Positions 1 to 12,849 of a DNA stretch of 64,000 nucleotides are shown here, piece after piece (position 1 is the first letter of the stretch; every line of letters starts with the position of its first letter). This stretch comes from Hofstenia miamia (taxonomy: Eukaryota; Xenacoelomorpha; Acoela). The translations under genes were made by a program, and so were the position numbers. Under the pieces are notes generated by a model. The model made no database searches and was not told the DNA's origin. It saw only the letters and a program-made list of their open reading frames with translations. The DNA is taken from contig SCFE01000014.1 of NCBI GenBank assembly GCA_004352715.1, positions 1,372,927 to 1,436,926 of the forward strand. The letters run 5' to 3'.

Positions 1-877
1 TTTAACCTAAAAAGTCGGTTCTGAAAAACTATTTGCGTTATTCTATGACCTACATTACCCCCACCTAAAATGTCCAAAATAATTTTTTGTCAAATGTCAT
101 TTAGTAATACTTCTAATGGAAAGCAAACAACTATTATGCTAATACTTAGTAAGACCATGATGCTAAAACTGTAATATTTTTTTCCATTAGAAAGCCAATA
201 TTGTGTATGTTCTGCAAGAGTAATTCTTTCAGTATAATTGTAAATCCTGTTGAGTGCACATCAAGTTCAGATCACCAAGATCTTATTGGTATTGTTGAAC
301 AGAATTAATTTCACCAATAGAAAAATTACATGATATTGTTTCTTTTAAAATGAAACATAAATTTCAGGTAATTCCATGTGCAAACTGAAATGGACAATTT
401 TTTGGTCGGTTTTTTAACCAATTACTGTTTTGCATTAATTTTGCCCCATGAGTACACACATTAAAAAACCTTGTACCTTACCCGCCGTATCTGCCCGTCC
501 CACGGCGCGTCTGCTGTTAATGGAAGGGCATGTCGTTTCAAAGCTACTTTTTCTTAGAAAACCTCTAAAGCTACCGGGATCACCTCACAAAATTCCAGTT
601 ATTTTACATGAGGTTTTGCTATAGGTAATAACATGCTGACAGTTAGACAATAAAAGAATTAACCACAACCCTAATCCTGATACTAATAAAAATCCAAATT
701 CATTAACAACAATCAACAATGGAAAAACATATTCCCAAGGAGTTTCACGTGCCCTGTATACCTTGTTCAACTTATATGATTCCTTGATTTTTATTAAAGC
801 AGGGAAGATTTCATGTCCTATAAGAAAAAATATACATGAATTTTAAAGGGGTATGAATATTGCTTTTTTTTCCACAA
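1..877. other. Intergenic, no gene seen
   Basis: AT-rich sequence with only short chance reading frames on both strands. A small GC-richer patch at about 480-560 has no tRNA-like or coding pattern that I can recognise. Confidence 0.6.
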
Positions 878-1030
878 CCCAGTAAACATAGAACTATCGT
901 AACGACGTCGTTGAACGACCTTATAACGGCACTAAAACGCACTATAAACGCCACTCAAACAATTCAAAGCCTATTAAACGCCAATACACCACAAAAACGA
1001 CGTCGTTACAACAGTTCTATGTTTACTGGG
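878..1030. mobile_element. 153-bp inverted-repeat miniature element (MITE-like)
   Basis: The two ends are inverted copies of about 33 bp, starting CCCAGTAAACATAGAACT on each strand. Each arm contains the perfect palindrome AACGACGTCGTT or its core. The interior carries short degenerate repeats of the form TAAACGCC. The arms differ at only a few positions (ACTATCG against ACTGTTG), so the copy looks young. The only flanking direct repeat is AA, too short to assign a superfamily. The 60-codon frame across it is incidental. Confidence 0.75.
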
Positions 1031-4000
1031 AAGTTGCAGTAATGCAACTAGAAAACTAGAAAAATAATTAATTGGTTGATTACATAAAATTGAATGAAAC
1101 AGATGCTTTAATAATCAATTATCTGCTGGATTTTGAAAATATTAACTTCATTAAAAATTCGTTTATCTATGAACTTCTATGTCACTTTTTATTTGTTTTT
1201 CAAAAATACCTAACAAAAATATTTGGAATTGTGGGTAAGTCATATTATATTTTGTTTTGTATACTTTTGTAATTAAGAAACTTTGGGTGTTTTTTCTTTT
1301 GATTGCTTAAAGCACTGAGATGATTCTAACCGTGTTCTAATTTCTTTCAACGTATATGTATACTTATTTGAACTTTTTCTGAACTTTGTTTGCTTGATTA
1401 ACTTAGAATGAACCTCTCAAATTCTACTTCCAAATTAAAGACAGATATTAAATGATGTATCTCTAGACAGATATGCGCCAGATGATGCTTCTCAGGTAAT
1501 AAATTAAGTAATTATATTTACTTTTATATTTTAATCCCATCTACTCACACATTAATGTCTTAATACGAAATGGAGCCAATACCTCTCACTCCAGTGATAG
1601 GATTAAATTGAGTTTCACTCATTGAATTCTGTAGTGGAATTCGAAGTTTTAATTACCTCTATCTAGTAATTTTCAAATTTTTCTTTCTATTGAAACCGCA
1701 AATTTCCTTTGGTCATTAATTGAGTTTTTCTTTTCACAATTGCTGCTGCGCCAATTCGATATACTGAATCTTCACATGCAGATAAACCTTGAACAGTAGT
1801 CTATCATATACAAATCTGAATAAGGTTTTACAAATACTTCCAATTTTTTTTGTATTACCTATAAAGCATGTTTATCAAATACCAATTAATATATGTCATT
1901 AATTTACAATGAAATTTAATTCAAATCTTTACCAATGTATAATTTGTATTTAAGTAAAGGAAAATAACTAAATATTTGCTATGAAAACAAACACGATTAA
2001 AATTATTATATGTATATTCGCAGAATATGGTATATGCCCAAAAGTAAATTTTGCTTTGATTTTTTTTAATATTCCAAAACTAAGAAAAGGTAATCCCATA
2101 AAATGATTCATTCAAAAAATTGTACGATGTAAGCGTTTTCTATTATGCTTGTCAAATGACTGACAAACAATATCAAAACTTTTATAAATAATTTATTACA
2201 TTTGCTTATAGTTGTGTGCGTTATAATTGATCTTTATGAAATATTTTACCTCTTAATAAAGTTTAGAAGTAATATGAACATCAGAATTGACACAATGCGT
2301 TGTTCAGATACTTCACCCTCTTGAATACAGTGCTATACATTAATGCATGTTTTTGAAATGTATTTTGTGAGTAGTTTAGAATTAGCATGATTTTGGAAAT
2401 GTGTACTTAAGAAAACCATCTAGAACCAGACGACATTTTGAATGATTAACCGCGCAAAAAACTTTTTTCCACTTAACAATTAAATAAAGACTCAATCAGT
2501 ATATGTCACCCTATTAAAAAATTGATTCCACGTTCAAACGAATGCAGGAGTGATGTGTAGACCTCAGCTAAAACTTTAGTTAAGTCAATTTAAGTACATA
2601 ATTTCAATAATTTTACAAATTTATAAATTTAATTAAATGTCGCTTGCAAGGGATTTCAAATGAGTTTTTGATGTTTTTTAGAGTTTGCCAACTGGAATTG
2701 TACTGCAATTCTTAAAATTCACAGAATGAAAGCTGTCCTATTCAATAAATCATTTGATGAAGTGCTTAATTGTGCATAAAATAAGTAAAAACAGTTCTCC
2801 TAAATCATTCTTCTAAGTCATTATTTAATGTTTGCTTAATAGAATTCTGTTGAAACTAAGCTTTGACAGATATGTAAATTCAACTATAAAAGCTCTTGCG
2901 AGTTCTGGATGGTCAGAACTCCATGGTGTTTACTCAGAAAAAAAATCTTAGCCCATTTTGTAATTTGATAATAATTATTGGAAAGATTTACTTCATACAT
3001 TTGTACATGGGCAAAAAATACTGATCGCTTTGTAGTAGTTTTAAAAATATTTCAAAAATCGAGTTTTGAGAAGAAATCATGATTTAGAAAAACTGAATAA
3101 ATTGCATTTGTTGTAATTGACAAACAAATTGCAAAAATATTTTGTTCATGTATAAAAAATTAGATTGAAATTAGCCAATGTGAAATTTTAATTAGGTTAT
3201 TGTGGGTGTTCACACAATTTGTAACATTTAATTAAGTTACACCTTTGATAATGGCCCATAATGCAAGGCTGTTTGACCATCCGAAATAAAAGGTTCAATG
3301 GAAATCAGTATACAGACATTGGTCGAACCATTGCAGACAATAATTGAGCAAATTTAAATATATAATAGATTCCATTTCTCAAGTTCATTAAAGCTGAATT
3401 CCCCTCATTGCGTATTCCACAGAAGTTTAAACAAAGTCTGTTTACACCATGCTGGATACAAAACTATGAACTTCTTCAGACAAACTAAGCATGTATATAA
3501 TTAGAATTGGTGTTATTTGTATTTAAGGTGTTTGATTAAATATTCTGTGAACGTGTTATTAGCAATCAAACTGCGCCGTGAACAAATTTTAATATAACAC
3601 ACGCTGGGAAATAAATCTGATTGACGGTGTAACGTAAATTTCTGCCTTCACCTGAATGGTATGTTAATGTTTCTAATTCGATTATTTTAATAGGGCCAGG
3701 CTTTTTATATACAAGCCAATAACATTACTTATGCTGTAAATATAGTTTGCTTACTTATATCTACATACACATTTCTCTTGCAAATAACATCATATAATCA
3801 CATCTGTAGTTAGGAATAAATGTTCATACCAAATGAAAAATACCAATTCATTTCAGCTTTGGTTATATCTATTTTGGAATGGAATCTATATATATGTGAT
3901 AATAACCTATTGCTTAATTTATTTCTATCTGAAAAAGAAAAATCTGTTATATTCAATGTACTTGAAACACTCTAACATGCTATACAGACAGGTTTATCAA

Positions 4001-5769
4001 TAGGAGTGAATGGTATTTGAGAATAAGTATAAGATTTTGGGGAAAAAATGTTACAATTTTTCACTTTACTTTTTAGGGTAGCATTGAAAATATAAAGCAT
4101 AGAACTACTTTTATATTGAGAAAAAGAGCAGCGTATAACTTGTTTTTGTAGTTGAAAATAGATATATTAGCTAAAAAAAATTTAGAAGCCCGCAAATATA
4201 TATATTTACTTAAGTTTTTGTCGCTTTGCAGTTCAGTCCTAAAAATTTAAGTTTGTAGACTTTAAAGACTGAAATCTTTATGCAAATGAATAATAAAATT
4301 TGAGAAACTTTCAGTAAAATAATAATAACAGTTATAATAATAATAGTGGTGATAGATAAAAAGAGTGGGAAATCTAAAATATTGTTAGGGTATTTTTTAC
4401 GATTTAAATGCATTATATAGCTCCGTTATCAATAAAAATGACATTTAATGTTAATGTCTTAATGAAGCGATGGTGTTTTTTAATATTTCTATTGTAAGTT
4501 CTTTGCTTAGAATTTTTAGATATATTTGGTCATGCCTTTTACCAATTATACACGTAGTAAGGATTAATACAAGCTTAACAAATATATGGAAAGTTCTTCA
4601 TTTTATTAATTATGTTATCCATTTGATATATTACATTATTACATGTATATTGTAATTACAAAAAATTGTGTCTTATTTAAAACAGTTAGTTATATATCAC
4701 ATTAATTAGTCAGTGATATTACTGGTTAAAAGCAACTTTTTCTAACCCCCAACATACTACACATATCCTTATCATTTTAGCTATGTATCTAAATTGTGAT
4801 GAATATTTGATTGTGACATTTATGAACATCATTTTACTTTTTGAGATTTCACATGAAATTTAGCCAAAATTGGCGAATATGTTTAAAAAGTTTCCAAGCA
4901 AATATATCGGGACTTCCTTGATTAGCAAACGATTCTAATAAGATATGAATAAGGAAATTAGGGATGTCTTGTTTGCCAGTATTTAAGGTGATGTCTTAGA
5001 CTCAGAATTCGACTTTTCAATTTTGGCGATCCAGCTTGATCAAGCGAGATGTCTGCAAAGTAGTCAAATTTCAGAAATTTTCTAAATAATTTATAGTTAT
5101 ATATTCTATATGCATGTTTAATGCGCATAAATACATGAGTTATTTATAAATCAAGTTATTGTAATCGAATGTATATTTGTAAACATTTTTTAACTGTCAA
5201 ATAAATTGAATGTTCTTTAATTATGAGCTTCTTATAATTTGAACCTAAAGTGTCAAATAGTACAAAAGAATCTGCAAAAAAATATACTAAATACCAACAA
5301 TTCTCTTCACTACAAAGTAAAGTAACATTTTTTTGCATTTCCTACATTTAAAAATGCATTAATGAGGGTACTTTTTCATATAATTAACAAAGCAGTTCAA
5401 ATAGAAACGTAATAGAATGCTGATTACTCTTTTCAGTTGAAAATTTAATGAAAAATGTTTATACAATTTTTTTGAAGGATCAAGGAAAGTTCTTAGATTC
5501 TTCAGGATTGAATTTGTCAACTCAAATTGCGTGTTTAAAAACCTATAGCAAAATCTAATTGGGTGTAAATTTTTAAAGATTTTCACCACACATAAAAAAA
5601 TTGAGAAATGAGTGATATGGAAATAACATTATGCATCTACAAACTTCTATATCTTAATTTGGAAAATTGTTTATTTAAATTGTTTAATGTTCTATAAATT
5701 ATCAACTAAGTAATAGACTGTGGGAAAAATTGAAAAATGGGAAAATCCAAGGTGCTTGATAAAGTGAAC
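1031..5769. other. Long AT-rich intergenic stretch, nothing recognised
   Basis: About 4.7 kb of low-complexity AT-rich DNA. Reading frames are all under 80 codons and rich in I, F, Y, N and K, as expected of random AT-rich sequence. I saw no RNA gene and no terminal inverted repeats. It presumably includes the upstream region of the receptor gene at 5805. Confidence 0.55.
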
Positions 5770-5785
5770 ATATTTTAGTTTTTAG
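5770..5785 (+). promoter_or_regulatory. 3' splice acceptor just upstream of the receptor start codon
   Basis: A T-rich tract ending TTTTTAG at 5785 lies 19 nt before the ATG at 5805. It could be the acceptor of a 5'-UTR intron or a trans-splice (outron) acceptor. The same arrangement precedes the other two well-supported genes in the window. Confidence 0.45.
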
Positions 5786-5804
5786 AAGCAGGTACAGTCA
5801 CATA

Positions 5805-6837
5805 ATGCTTACAATTCTTCTTCTCGTTTGCCTCACACAAACAATATCCAAAGAGTTCACGATTGCAAATAAAGAAGCGGAATTATTCAAGAAGTTGTTC
5901 AACACAGAGCGGTATCACACACGCATACGACCAATAGCTGATTCTAATCAAACAATATGCGTTGAAATAGATCTCAAAATTAATCAATTGCAACAGATTG
6001 TTGAAAAGGATCAAGTAATGCATATCCAAGTTAACCTAGGAATGGTATTTGCATTTCTATTTTTTCAATAATAATCATATTAGAAAATGTAAATTTGCTT
6101 CAGTAATCATATTAAGACCTCTGTATATTATACTGAATTATTTAGAAGTGGAATGATATCAATTTGAAATGGGATTTGAATAAATATGATGGAATTGAAC
6201 AAATTCCAGTACAGGCTGAATGGATTTGGCTTCCGGATATTACATTGTACAACAATGCAGACGGCAATTATCAGATAACAGACATGACCAAGGCATGGGT
6301 AAGACACAATGGAGATGTCAGTTGGAATCCTCCAGCTATTTATAAAAGCAGCTGTCGTATAGATGTCACCTATTTTCCTTTCGACCAACAGATATGTGAT
6401 TTAAAATTCGGTAGTTCTTGCAATAAAAATAGAACTTATAAATATCAGCAGTGTAAATGTATAAATTTTATACATAATATCAATTAGCCAGTAAATTTCA
6501 AAGAAAGATGTTTGCAATATGAAATTCATTGTTCACTAAATAATTTTTTACAAAAGTAAGTTGTACACGGTCAGCCTGCATCCATTATATTCGAATTTTA
6601 ATGATTGGAAGTTCTACATAATTCCACGCTGTCCTATCAATATTTTTAAGAATTCCTTGGTTTTGGAACATTGAACGTCCTTTGCTCAGCTAACGGTAAT
6701 TGGGCTTAAATTTTGTAACTATTTACAGGAATAAAACCCCTAATTCATATTATTATTATCGTAATCAAAAAATTATAAGACTCTGAGATAGAGGTTTAAA
6801 GGCTCTGTGCATTTGTCCATAGCATACGGCCTCGATA

Positions 6838-6872
<35 letters not shown>

Positions 6873-7000
6873 NNNNNNNNNNNNNNNNNNNNNNNNNNNN
6901 NNNNNNNNNNNNNNNNNNNNNNNNNNNNNNNNNNNNNNNNNNNNNNNNNNNNNNNNNNNNNNNNNNNNNNNNNNNNNNNNNNNNNNNNNNNNNNNNNNNN

Positions 7001-7033
<33 letters not shown>

Positions 7034-8987
7034 AAATAGTTGTCTTATTATTTCTGATTCAACTATACTAAATGCAAATATAAGTAGATATGTGAAAGCA
7101 TTAAATCCTATTAGCATTTTCAATTACTAGAGTACTCTTTAAAGACACGAACTATTAACTAAATGTGCAGGAAGCAAATAATAATTTCTAAATGCTGCAA
7201 AAGCAAAACAATGTTTCATGTACAATTGCCATATAATTTGGCTTCAGGCCACTTAAAACATAATACTAAAACTATTGAGTAGTGGAACGGGCATGATAGC
7301 ATGGCTTACTCAGTTCAAGATCATTTTTAATATTCATTTACTACATAATAGAAGTGTTATATAAATTATCACTATTGGTATTTTAAAGTATGTAATGGGT
7401 CAATTTATGACCAAAGAATTAAGTTTTTTAATTGTTTACCTGACAATTTTATATATTTAAGGTCCATGGACACATCATACTGCACTTATGGATCTCACTG
7501 CTAAGCCAAGTGCAGATATAACAAATTTCAAGAGAAATGGAGAGTGGGATCTGATTGAGACAATTGCACAGAAGCACATCATTATATACCAAGATTGCTG
7601 TGGTTCAGTTGCATATGGCGACATCACTTACTACATAATTCTGCAAAGAAAACCATTGTTCTTCACAATGAACATCATTGTACCATGTGTAGTGATAAAC
7701 TTTCTTACAATCCTAGCATTTTATGTGCCTAATGATGAAGGAGAAAAAATTACACTTTGTATTTGTGTACTTTTGGCACTCACTCTGTTTCTACTCTTAA
7801 TTGCAGACATCATGCCTGCTACATCTTTAGTGGTGCCTCTAATTGGGAAATACATTCTATTGACACTATTTTTAGTGACATTTTCTATCATAATTACTGT
7901 TTTCATTTTAAATGTACACAATAGAGGTCCCAACACGAATCACATGCCAGAAGTAGTAAAGAAAATATTTATTGAGACTCTTCCAAAATATCTCCTAATG
8001 CAACGTCCAATAAGTGAGACTGATGAAGGAAATCAATGGGAAAAAGTTCCAGTTGAAGGTGATTTCAATCGAGTTCATCCAAGGAATCTCAATCCACTAA
8101 TTCACATTGAAGAATTCCGCCAAGGTTTGCGTTATTGAATTTTAAAAGTTTTTGAACAAGCAATATTTATTAATATTTAAATGTATGTAATAAACGGATT
8201 CATTTAAAATGTATTTGCGAAAAATTGAATATTAAACCAGAAATAGGTGTTATGCAATTTAGTGTCACACATAAGATGGATTGGAGAATTGTTGAAACGA
8301 CATTACTATTTTTTATTTATTGAAGCAAAATGTAGAATGACATCAGACGCTGATGTATCAGTGCGAAATCAATTACTACCGCCTTAGTGGTATACTTCCA
8401 GGGGTTACGGTCAGGCCGCTGATCGTAGATTCATCCGCTAATCAGTTTGTCGATTGGTTGAGTAACCCCGATTACGAATATAGATTTAAAATTGTACATC
8501 TACTAAGATATTGTGAACGTGTCGACTGCATTTTTCATGAACAGACATTTTCAAATGAACAGTATTTTATCTATAAATTTGTTTGGCATTTAACAAAATC
8601 CCTTTAGGTTCTATAATTGAAAATAAGAAAGAAGCACAAATACAAAGATTGGTGGATGGAGTCATTTATATTGCCCAGCATCTTAAAAACGCTGATGACT
8701 TAGGCAGTGCAAAAGATGATTGGAAATTTATAGCTTTAGTGATTGACCGCATATTCTTGATCGCATACATTACAATGTGTATTTCTGGAACACTTATTAT
8801 AATTTTTAATTCCCCAGCCTTGTACGATCCGCACAGTGAAAAACTTGTAGCAGAGCATAGAAAGGCTTACATGAACACAGGATCGTCAGTTGCCGACAAT
8901 TCAAAGTGTCCGGGAATCACCTTCTCATTAATCAATGGAATGCTGATTGGTAAGGTTAAGAGACCTGATTATTGGAAGGGTCCTTAA
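5805..8987 (+). CDS. Nicotinic acetylcholine receptor alpha-type subunit (Cys-loop channel)
   Basis: Four exons join in frame with GT-AG introns: 5805-6044, 6146-6410, 7462-8124 and 8608-8987. The product is 515 residues, the usual size for the family. Residues 1-15 look like a signal peptide. The ligand-binding domain has [13 protein letters not shown] (108-120) and a loop-B Trp at 140. The Cys-loop is C150 to C164, spaced 13 and enclosing FPFDQQ. Vicinal cysteines C214-C215, flanked by Y211 and Y220, mark an alpha-type subunit. Four membrane segments follow: M1 about 238-258, M2 about 265-284 preceded by GEK (the E at -1' predicts cation selectivity), M3 about 299-322 and M4 about 438-456. 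The M3-M4 loop is about 115 residues. The usual Trp of the N-x-W-[LI] stretch before M80 appears as Asn (residue 77). Known role of the family: acetylcholine-gated cation channel in the plasma membrane, assembled as a pentamer. Ligand and partners here are inferred. Confidence 0.93.
6841..7029. repeat. (TA)n microsatellite interrupted by a 128-base gap
   Basis: An AT dinucleotide run borders both sides of the N block (6873-7000) inside intron 2 of the receptor gene. The gap is simply an unresolved microsatellite and should contain no exon, since the exons on either side join in frame and cover the expected protein. Confidence 0.9.
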
Positions 8988-9025
8988 TAATGAATTATAA
9001 AATGTTCAATCTTTTAGAAGTTGCT

Positions 9026-9031
9026 AATAAA
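9026..9031 (+). terminator. Polyadenylation signal of the receptor gene
   Basis: AATAAA lies 39 nt after the TAA stop at 8985-8987, in the short AT-rich 3' UTR. This spacing fits a compact 3' end. Confidence 0.6.
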
Positions 9032-12000
9032 GAAAATGAAGACATAATTTAAAGTCCGTGATTAAAATTGGCAGTGCACTTACTAACAATTATCATAGAG
9101 AGAATATTTTGTAGGAACACAGTAGGTACGACAGCAATTGATTTTACTTATTTATATTCAGTTAACTCGTTCTCACAATAGAATGTTAAGGATCCTATAA
9201 ATAAATGTCATTATAAATCAATTTTCTGTTGCTATATTGAGTTAGCTAATTGCTATTTTGCTTCAATATTTTAAAAGTGCATTGGTAACTTGTTTGTTTA
9301 ACATCGTTGACTTAATATTATTGTGATTTTCTTATTATCTCTATATATTATATATTCTTTCAAAATTTTTGTATAGTAGTAATATAAAAATAATACTAAG
9401 AAATAATACTGTTTTTGAGTAACTTAATTTCAACCTCATGAAAGCTAAAGGATGTCAAGAAAGAGTATAGCTATTTAAGAAGGATAGAGAAGCACATAAC
9501 ACATCATGAAGAGAAGAAGGCAAGGCTGAGGAAGGAGTGCGAGATAAATGGAGATCAGGGATAGATTGTAAATATTATGACAACCAGGTGGTATAGTGTT
9601 GAGGAAGCATTAGAAGCCGAAGAATTAAGATTGAAGGAATCTAAGAGATAATTGCTGGGAGTTACTATGGAACAGAAAAATTTGCACAGATGATGGGGAA
9701 AGGACGACATACTCTTAGAGGATACATGTGTAGGTAGACAATCAAGCTATAAACAGAAGACAATGCATGAAGAATACTGAATGAAAACAGAAAACTGTAA
9801 CAGGAAAGAAAGCAAGGAGACTAACTGAAGTTAGGATTTAAGAGAGAAACAGAAGCACTGATATAAGTTCACCAAGGAAACAAGCATTTGACTCAAACTT
9901 GGAGAAGAGTGATGTAACAAGAGAACTAGTGACTGAAAATTTCATGTTATGTAAGAAATTGGAAATTGTAGGCCATCTAATAGTAGAATTTGAGAATTTG
10001 GCAAAAGAGAAATGATAATACTTTGGTGTTTGTGCATGCAGCATTGGCTAAAATAAGGGGACAAGCGGAATAACCATAAGTATCAGGAAAATAATTGTTT
10101 TAGATAAAGAAGAAAGATTGCAGCAGTGATGTACAAAACAAGATAGTAAAAATCAAAAAAGAAAAATTAAATTGACACATATTTGGAGAAAATCCAATTA
10201 ATCCCAGTAGTGATTGGAACAATAAGAGATTAACCAAGAAGATTAAGCAGTTCTTGCTAGTGCAGAGGCAATGTTAGTAAGAACCGCTAGAGCCTTAAGA
10301 AAATAACTCATACTCTCTGGAAAACGGTGAATTTCGCTGAAAATCTGACGAACGTCAATTTGTGAGAATGAAAGAAAATGTAATAAAGTAGCTATTTTTC
10401 TAAGCTAATTGAAACCCTGTTTTAGGCTTAATTTACATGAGTTAATAATAGAATGCTCAATCTTTTGTCAAGAAATGAAATATAGTAGAACTAAAGGAAG
10501 TCATTTGATGTGCTTCATTAAGGAAGCTATTCTGTCAGCACTCTACTAGCTTATCCAGATTGCTTACATTGTGAAGTTGCAAGCTCGATGCCTTTGTAAC
10601 CTCTGTAAGACAAGATCTTCGGGCAATCACACTGGTAGTTAACATAACTTAAATCAAATGCAAATCAACATTGAAAAATCCACATTTCAACATTTTTGAA
10701 ATTGTGGGAATCATGCAATAGCACATTTAAAAATTTAAAGAAACAATGAATCAAAGACAAACTTGGCTTACGAGTAGACTATGTCAACAAAAAATTCATC
10801 CATTACAAATTGAGGAGCAAGTTCAATCAAACTTTTTTGAAGACATACCGGTACAATTTTACTAAACTTTAACAAATTTCAAAACCGAATGTGCATCTTA
10901 AAAATATATAACGAGAATTAATAACAGCAAACCCTATACTTTTCACGTTCTTTATTATAAATGTTCAGATACAGACATATTGATATTAAATTCCTAAGCC
11001 CTTTCCCTGAACTCAAATTGCTGCTAGTGCTAAGTCATAATTATTGAATACTGCCAGTAGACTGAGGCGATATATATCAATATACTGTAGTAATACATAT
11101 GATGGTTAATCAATTTTCTAGGTTTTGAATAATTCAGCCATATTTCGCATTTGCAAAAATTACAATTGAGAGCCAATCAAACGAGTTGCAATAATATACT
11201 TTTAGTTACACTATAATTAATGTTATCCAAAATATATTTTATTGTGTATATTTCGTTGATGGAACCCAGTTAAATAAGCTGTAAAGAGAAATCAAAAAAT
11301 CTTATTTATGTTCATTATTCAATCAGCGAATAATTAAACACAAAAAATAGTAATTAATTTATTTGTAGTTAATCTTTAGACTTTCTAAGTATGAAGCTAG
11401 AGATTGTAATTGATACAAGAGCTTGTGCGGTTAAAACTGAACTTTTAGGTCCATTTAAGTATTCAACAATAGTTGTTGTAAATTAATTTATGCAAACACT
11501 TATGTATAATTATGTCATTTTAAACTATGAGCACTTATTGATGCATTACAAACACTCATGGGCTACAATCAGAATACAATATTTCGACAAACAAAATAAA
11601 TAGTTTAAAATAAATTTATTTTGCATAAATCTAAATTGCGACATTATATAGTTTGCGGGTAATTTTAATGCAAGGGTCAAAGCCTTTCGATATGCTAACG
11701 AAGTATTAATAATAATAATAAATTTTATTTCCTGTAGAACAACAGTAAAAAAGAAAACAAAATAAGAAAGCCTAGATGTACAAAATGCTTGATAAATACC
11801 AGAGATCTACTAGGCAAAAATAGAAGAATGGGGAGACGAGGGCTTCAAAGCCTGCTGGTTGATACGCAAAAGAGTTGTACCGTTTGGATGTTCGAGACGG
11901 CATTGTTATGTGGGCATTGCGCAGATAGTATTTTTGATGACAAATCTTGAAAATATTTCTAAAGAGGATGAGTAATATCAGCATTAATACGAGGGATCAG

Positions 12001-12445
12001 GTTCTGCATAGAATTTCTGATCATCCAGGCAATTCCAGTCTGCACAAAAGTGAAATTTTAAAATGAAGAGGGTTAGGAAACGTGAAAATCACGCATTTGA
12101 TGCTTTACAATAAACTATGAGAGTTACTCCTATATCAACTATATGAACTGGAGTAAAAATATAAGCGCTAAAATTTTATCGGAATATCAAATTTTGTTCC
12201 ATTCAGACTATCCTACAATATGACACAAACGTACAGTGAAAGATTAAAGAACCATAATGACACGATAAAATTGAGACTAGTTGGAAACTGACATAAAATC
12301 TATCGATAATTATCAAGTTCTGAATTTTTATTGAAAGCATATAGTTATGTACAGTGTATTTTAGACAGAAGAAATTCATATTAATGCAGTAATCGGGGAA
12401 ATAGCTTGCCGCTTATACGCCAACATCGTTAAATTTGTTTGTAAA
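9032..12445. other. Intergenic; purine-rich tract at about 9430-10330
   Basis: No gene recognised. From about 9430 to 10330 the + strand is strikingly rich in A and G. It reads as lysine/glutamate-rich pieces in shifting frames with stops, resembling a decayed coding or retroelement segment. The rest is ordinary AT-rich sequence. Confidence 0.45.
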
Positions 12446-12799
12446 ATGGAAACAAGCTTTCAAAACGAAATTGAAGTTCAACCGTTGGAGAACTTGATCG
12501 AAAACTTGTCATCAAAAGATCCACAATGCCCACCTTCATCCCACGAAAGAATGCAGAGAAGACTACAAATAACAATGAGACTATTAGAGATTCATGGATT
12601 TTCGAAACTTCATTTTCAAAAGCTGTATGAATTGGCAGACAACTACTGTCAGTATACAGAACGCTATTATGCTCGATTCAGCTCTAAAGCTTTGCATGAA
12701 ATGTTGCTGATAAGTGCACATATAGGCAACTGTCCAGATATGTGTGATATGAAGATTTATGCTGAAACTTTAAGAGCAAGTGCATATTTAGTCGCTTAG
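12446..12799 (+). CDS. Intronless 117-codon reading frame, unknown protein
   Basis: ATG in an AAAATGG context opens a 117-residue frame with more mixed amino-acid use than the surrounding chance frames. AATAAA follows at 12841-12846, about 40 nt after the stop. The predicted protein is soluble and mostly helical, with no signal peptide or membrane segment. A segment from about residue 47 (LLEIHGFSKLHFQ onward) vaguely recalls the histone-fold of TAF-type proteins, but conserved positions do not line up well enough to claim it. Five cysteines are present. There is no intron and no upstream splice acceptor nearby, so this may be a small single-exon gene or a retrocopy. Function is unknown. Confidence 0.45.
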   Translation: METSFQNEIEVQPLENLIENLSSKDPQCPPSSHERMQRRLQITMRLLEIHGFSKLHFQKLYELADNYCQYTERYYARFSSKALHEMLLISAHIGNCPDMCDMKIYAETLRASAYLVA

Positions 12800-12849
12800 A
12801 TTTGCACATTGTTATAAGGGATAACAATTGTAGTTATTAAAATAAACTT

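Noticed and set aside
480-560. GC-rich patch as a tRNA gene
   Set aside because: No A/B-box arrangement or acceptor stem pairing could be found.
8401-8469. GC-richer segment with GGGGTTAC / GTAACCCC inverted ends in the third receptor intron, as a tRNA or structured RNA
   Set aside because: The 8-bp stem encloses 53 bases without a clover-leaf or promoter boxes. The exon phases on both sides show that it is simply intronic.
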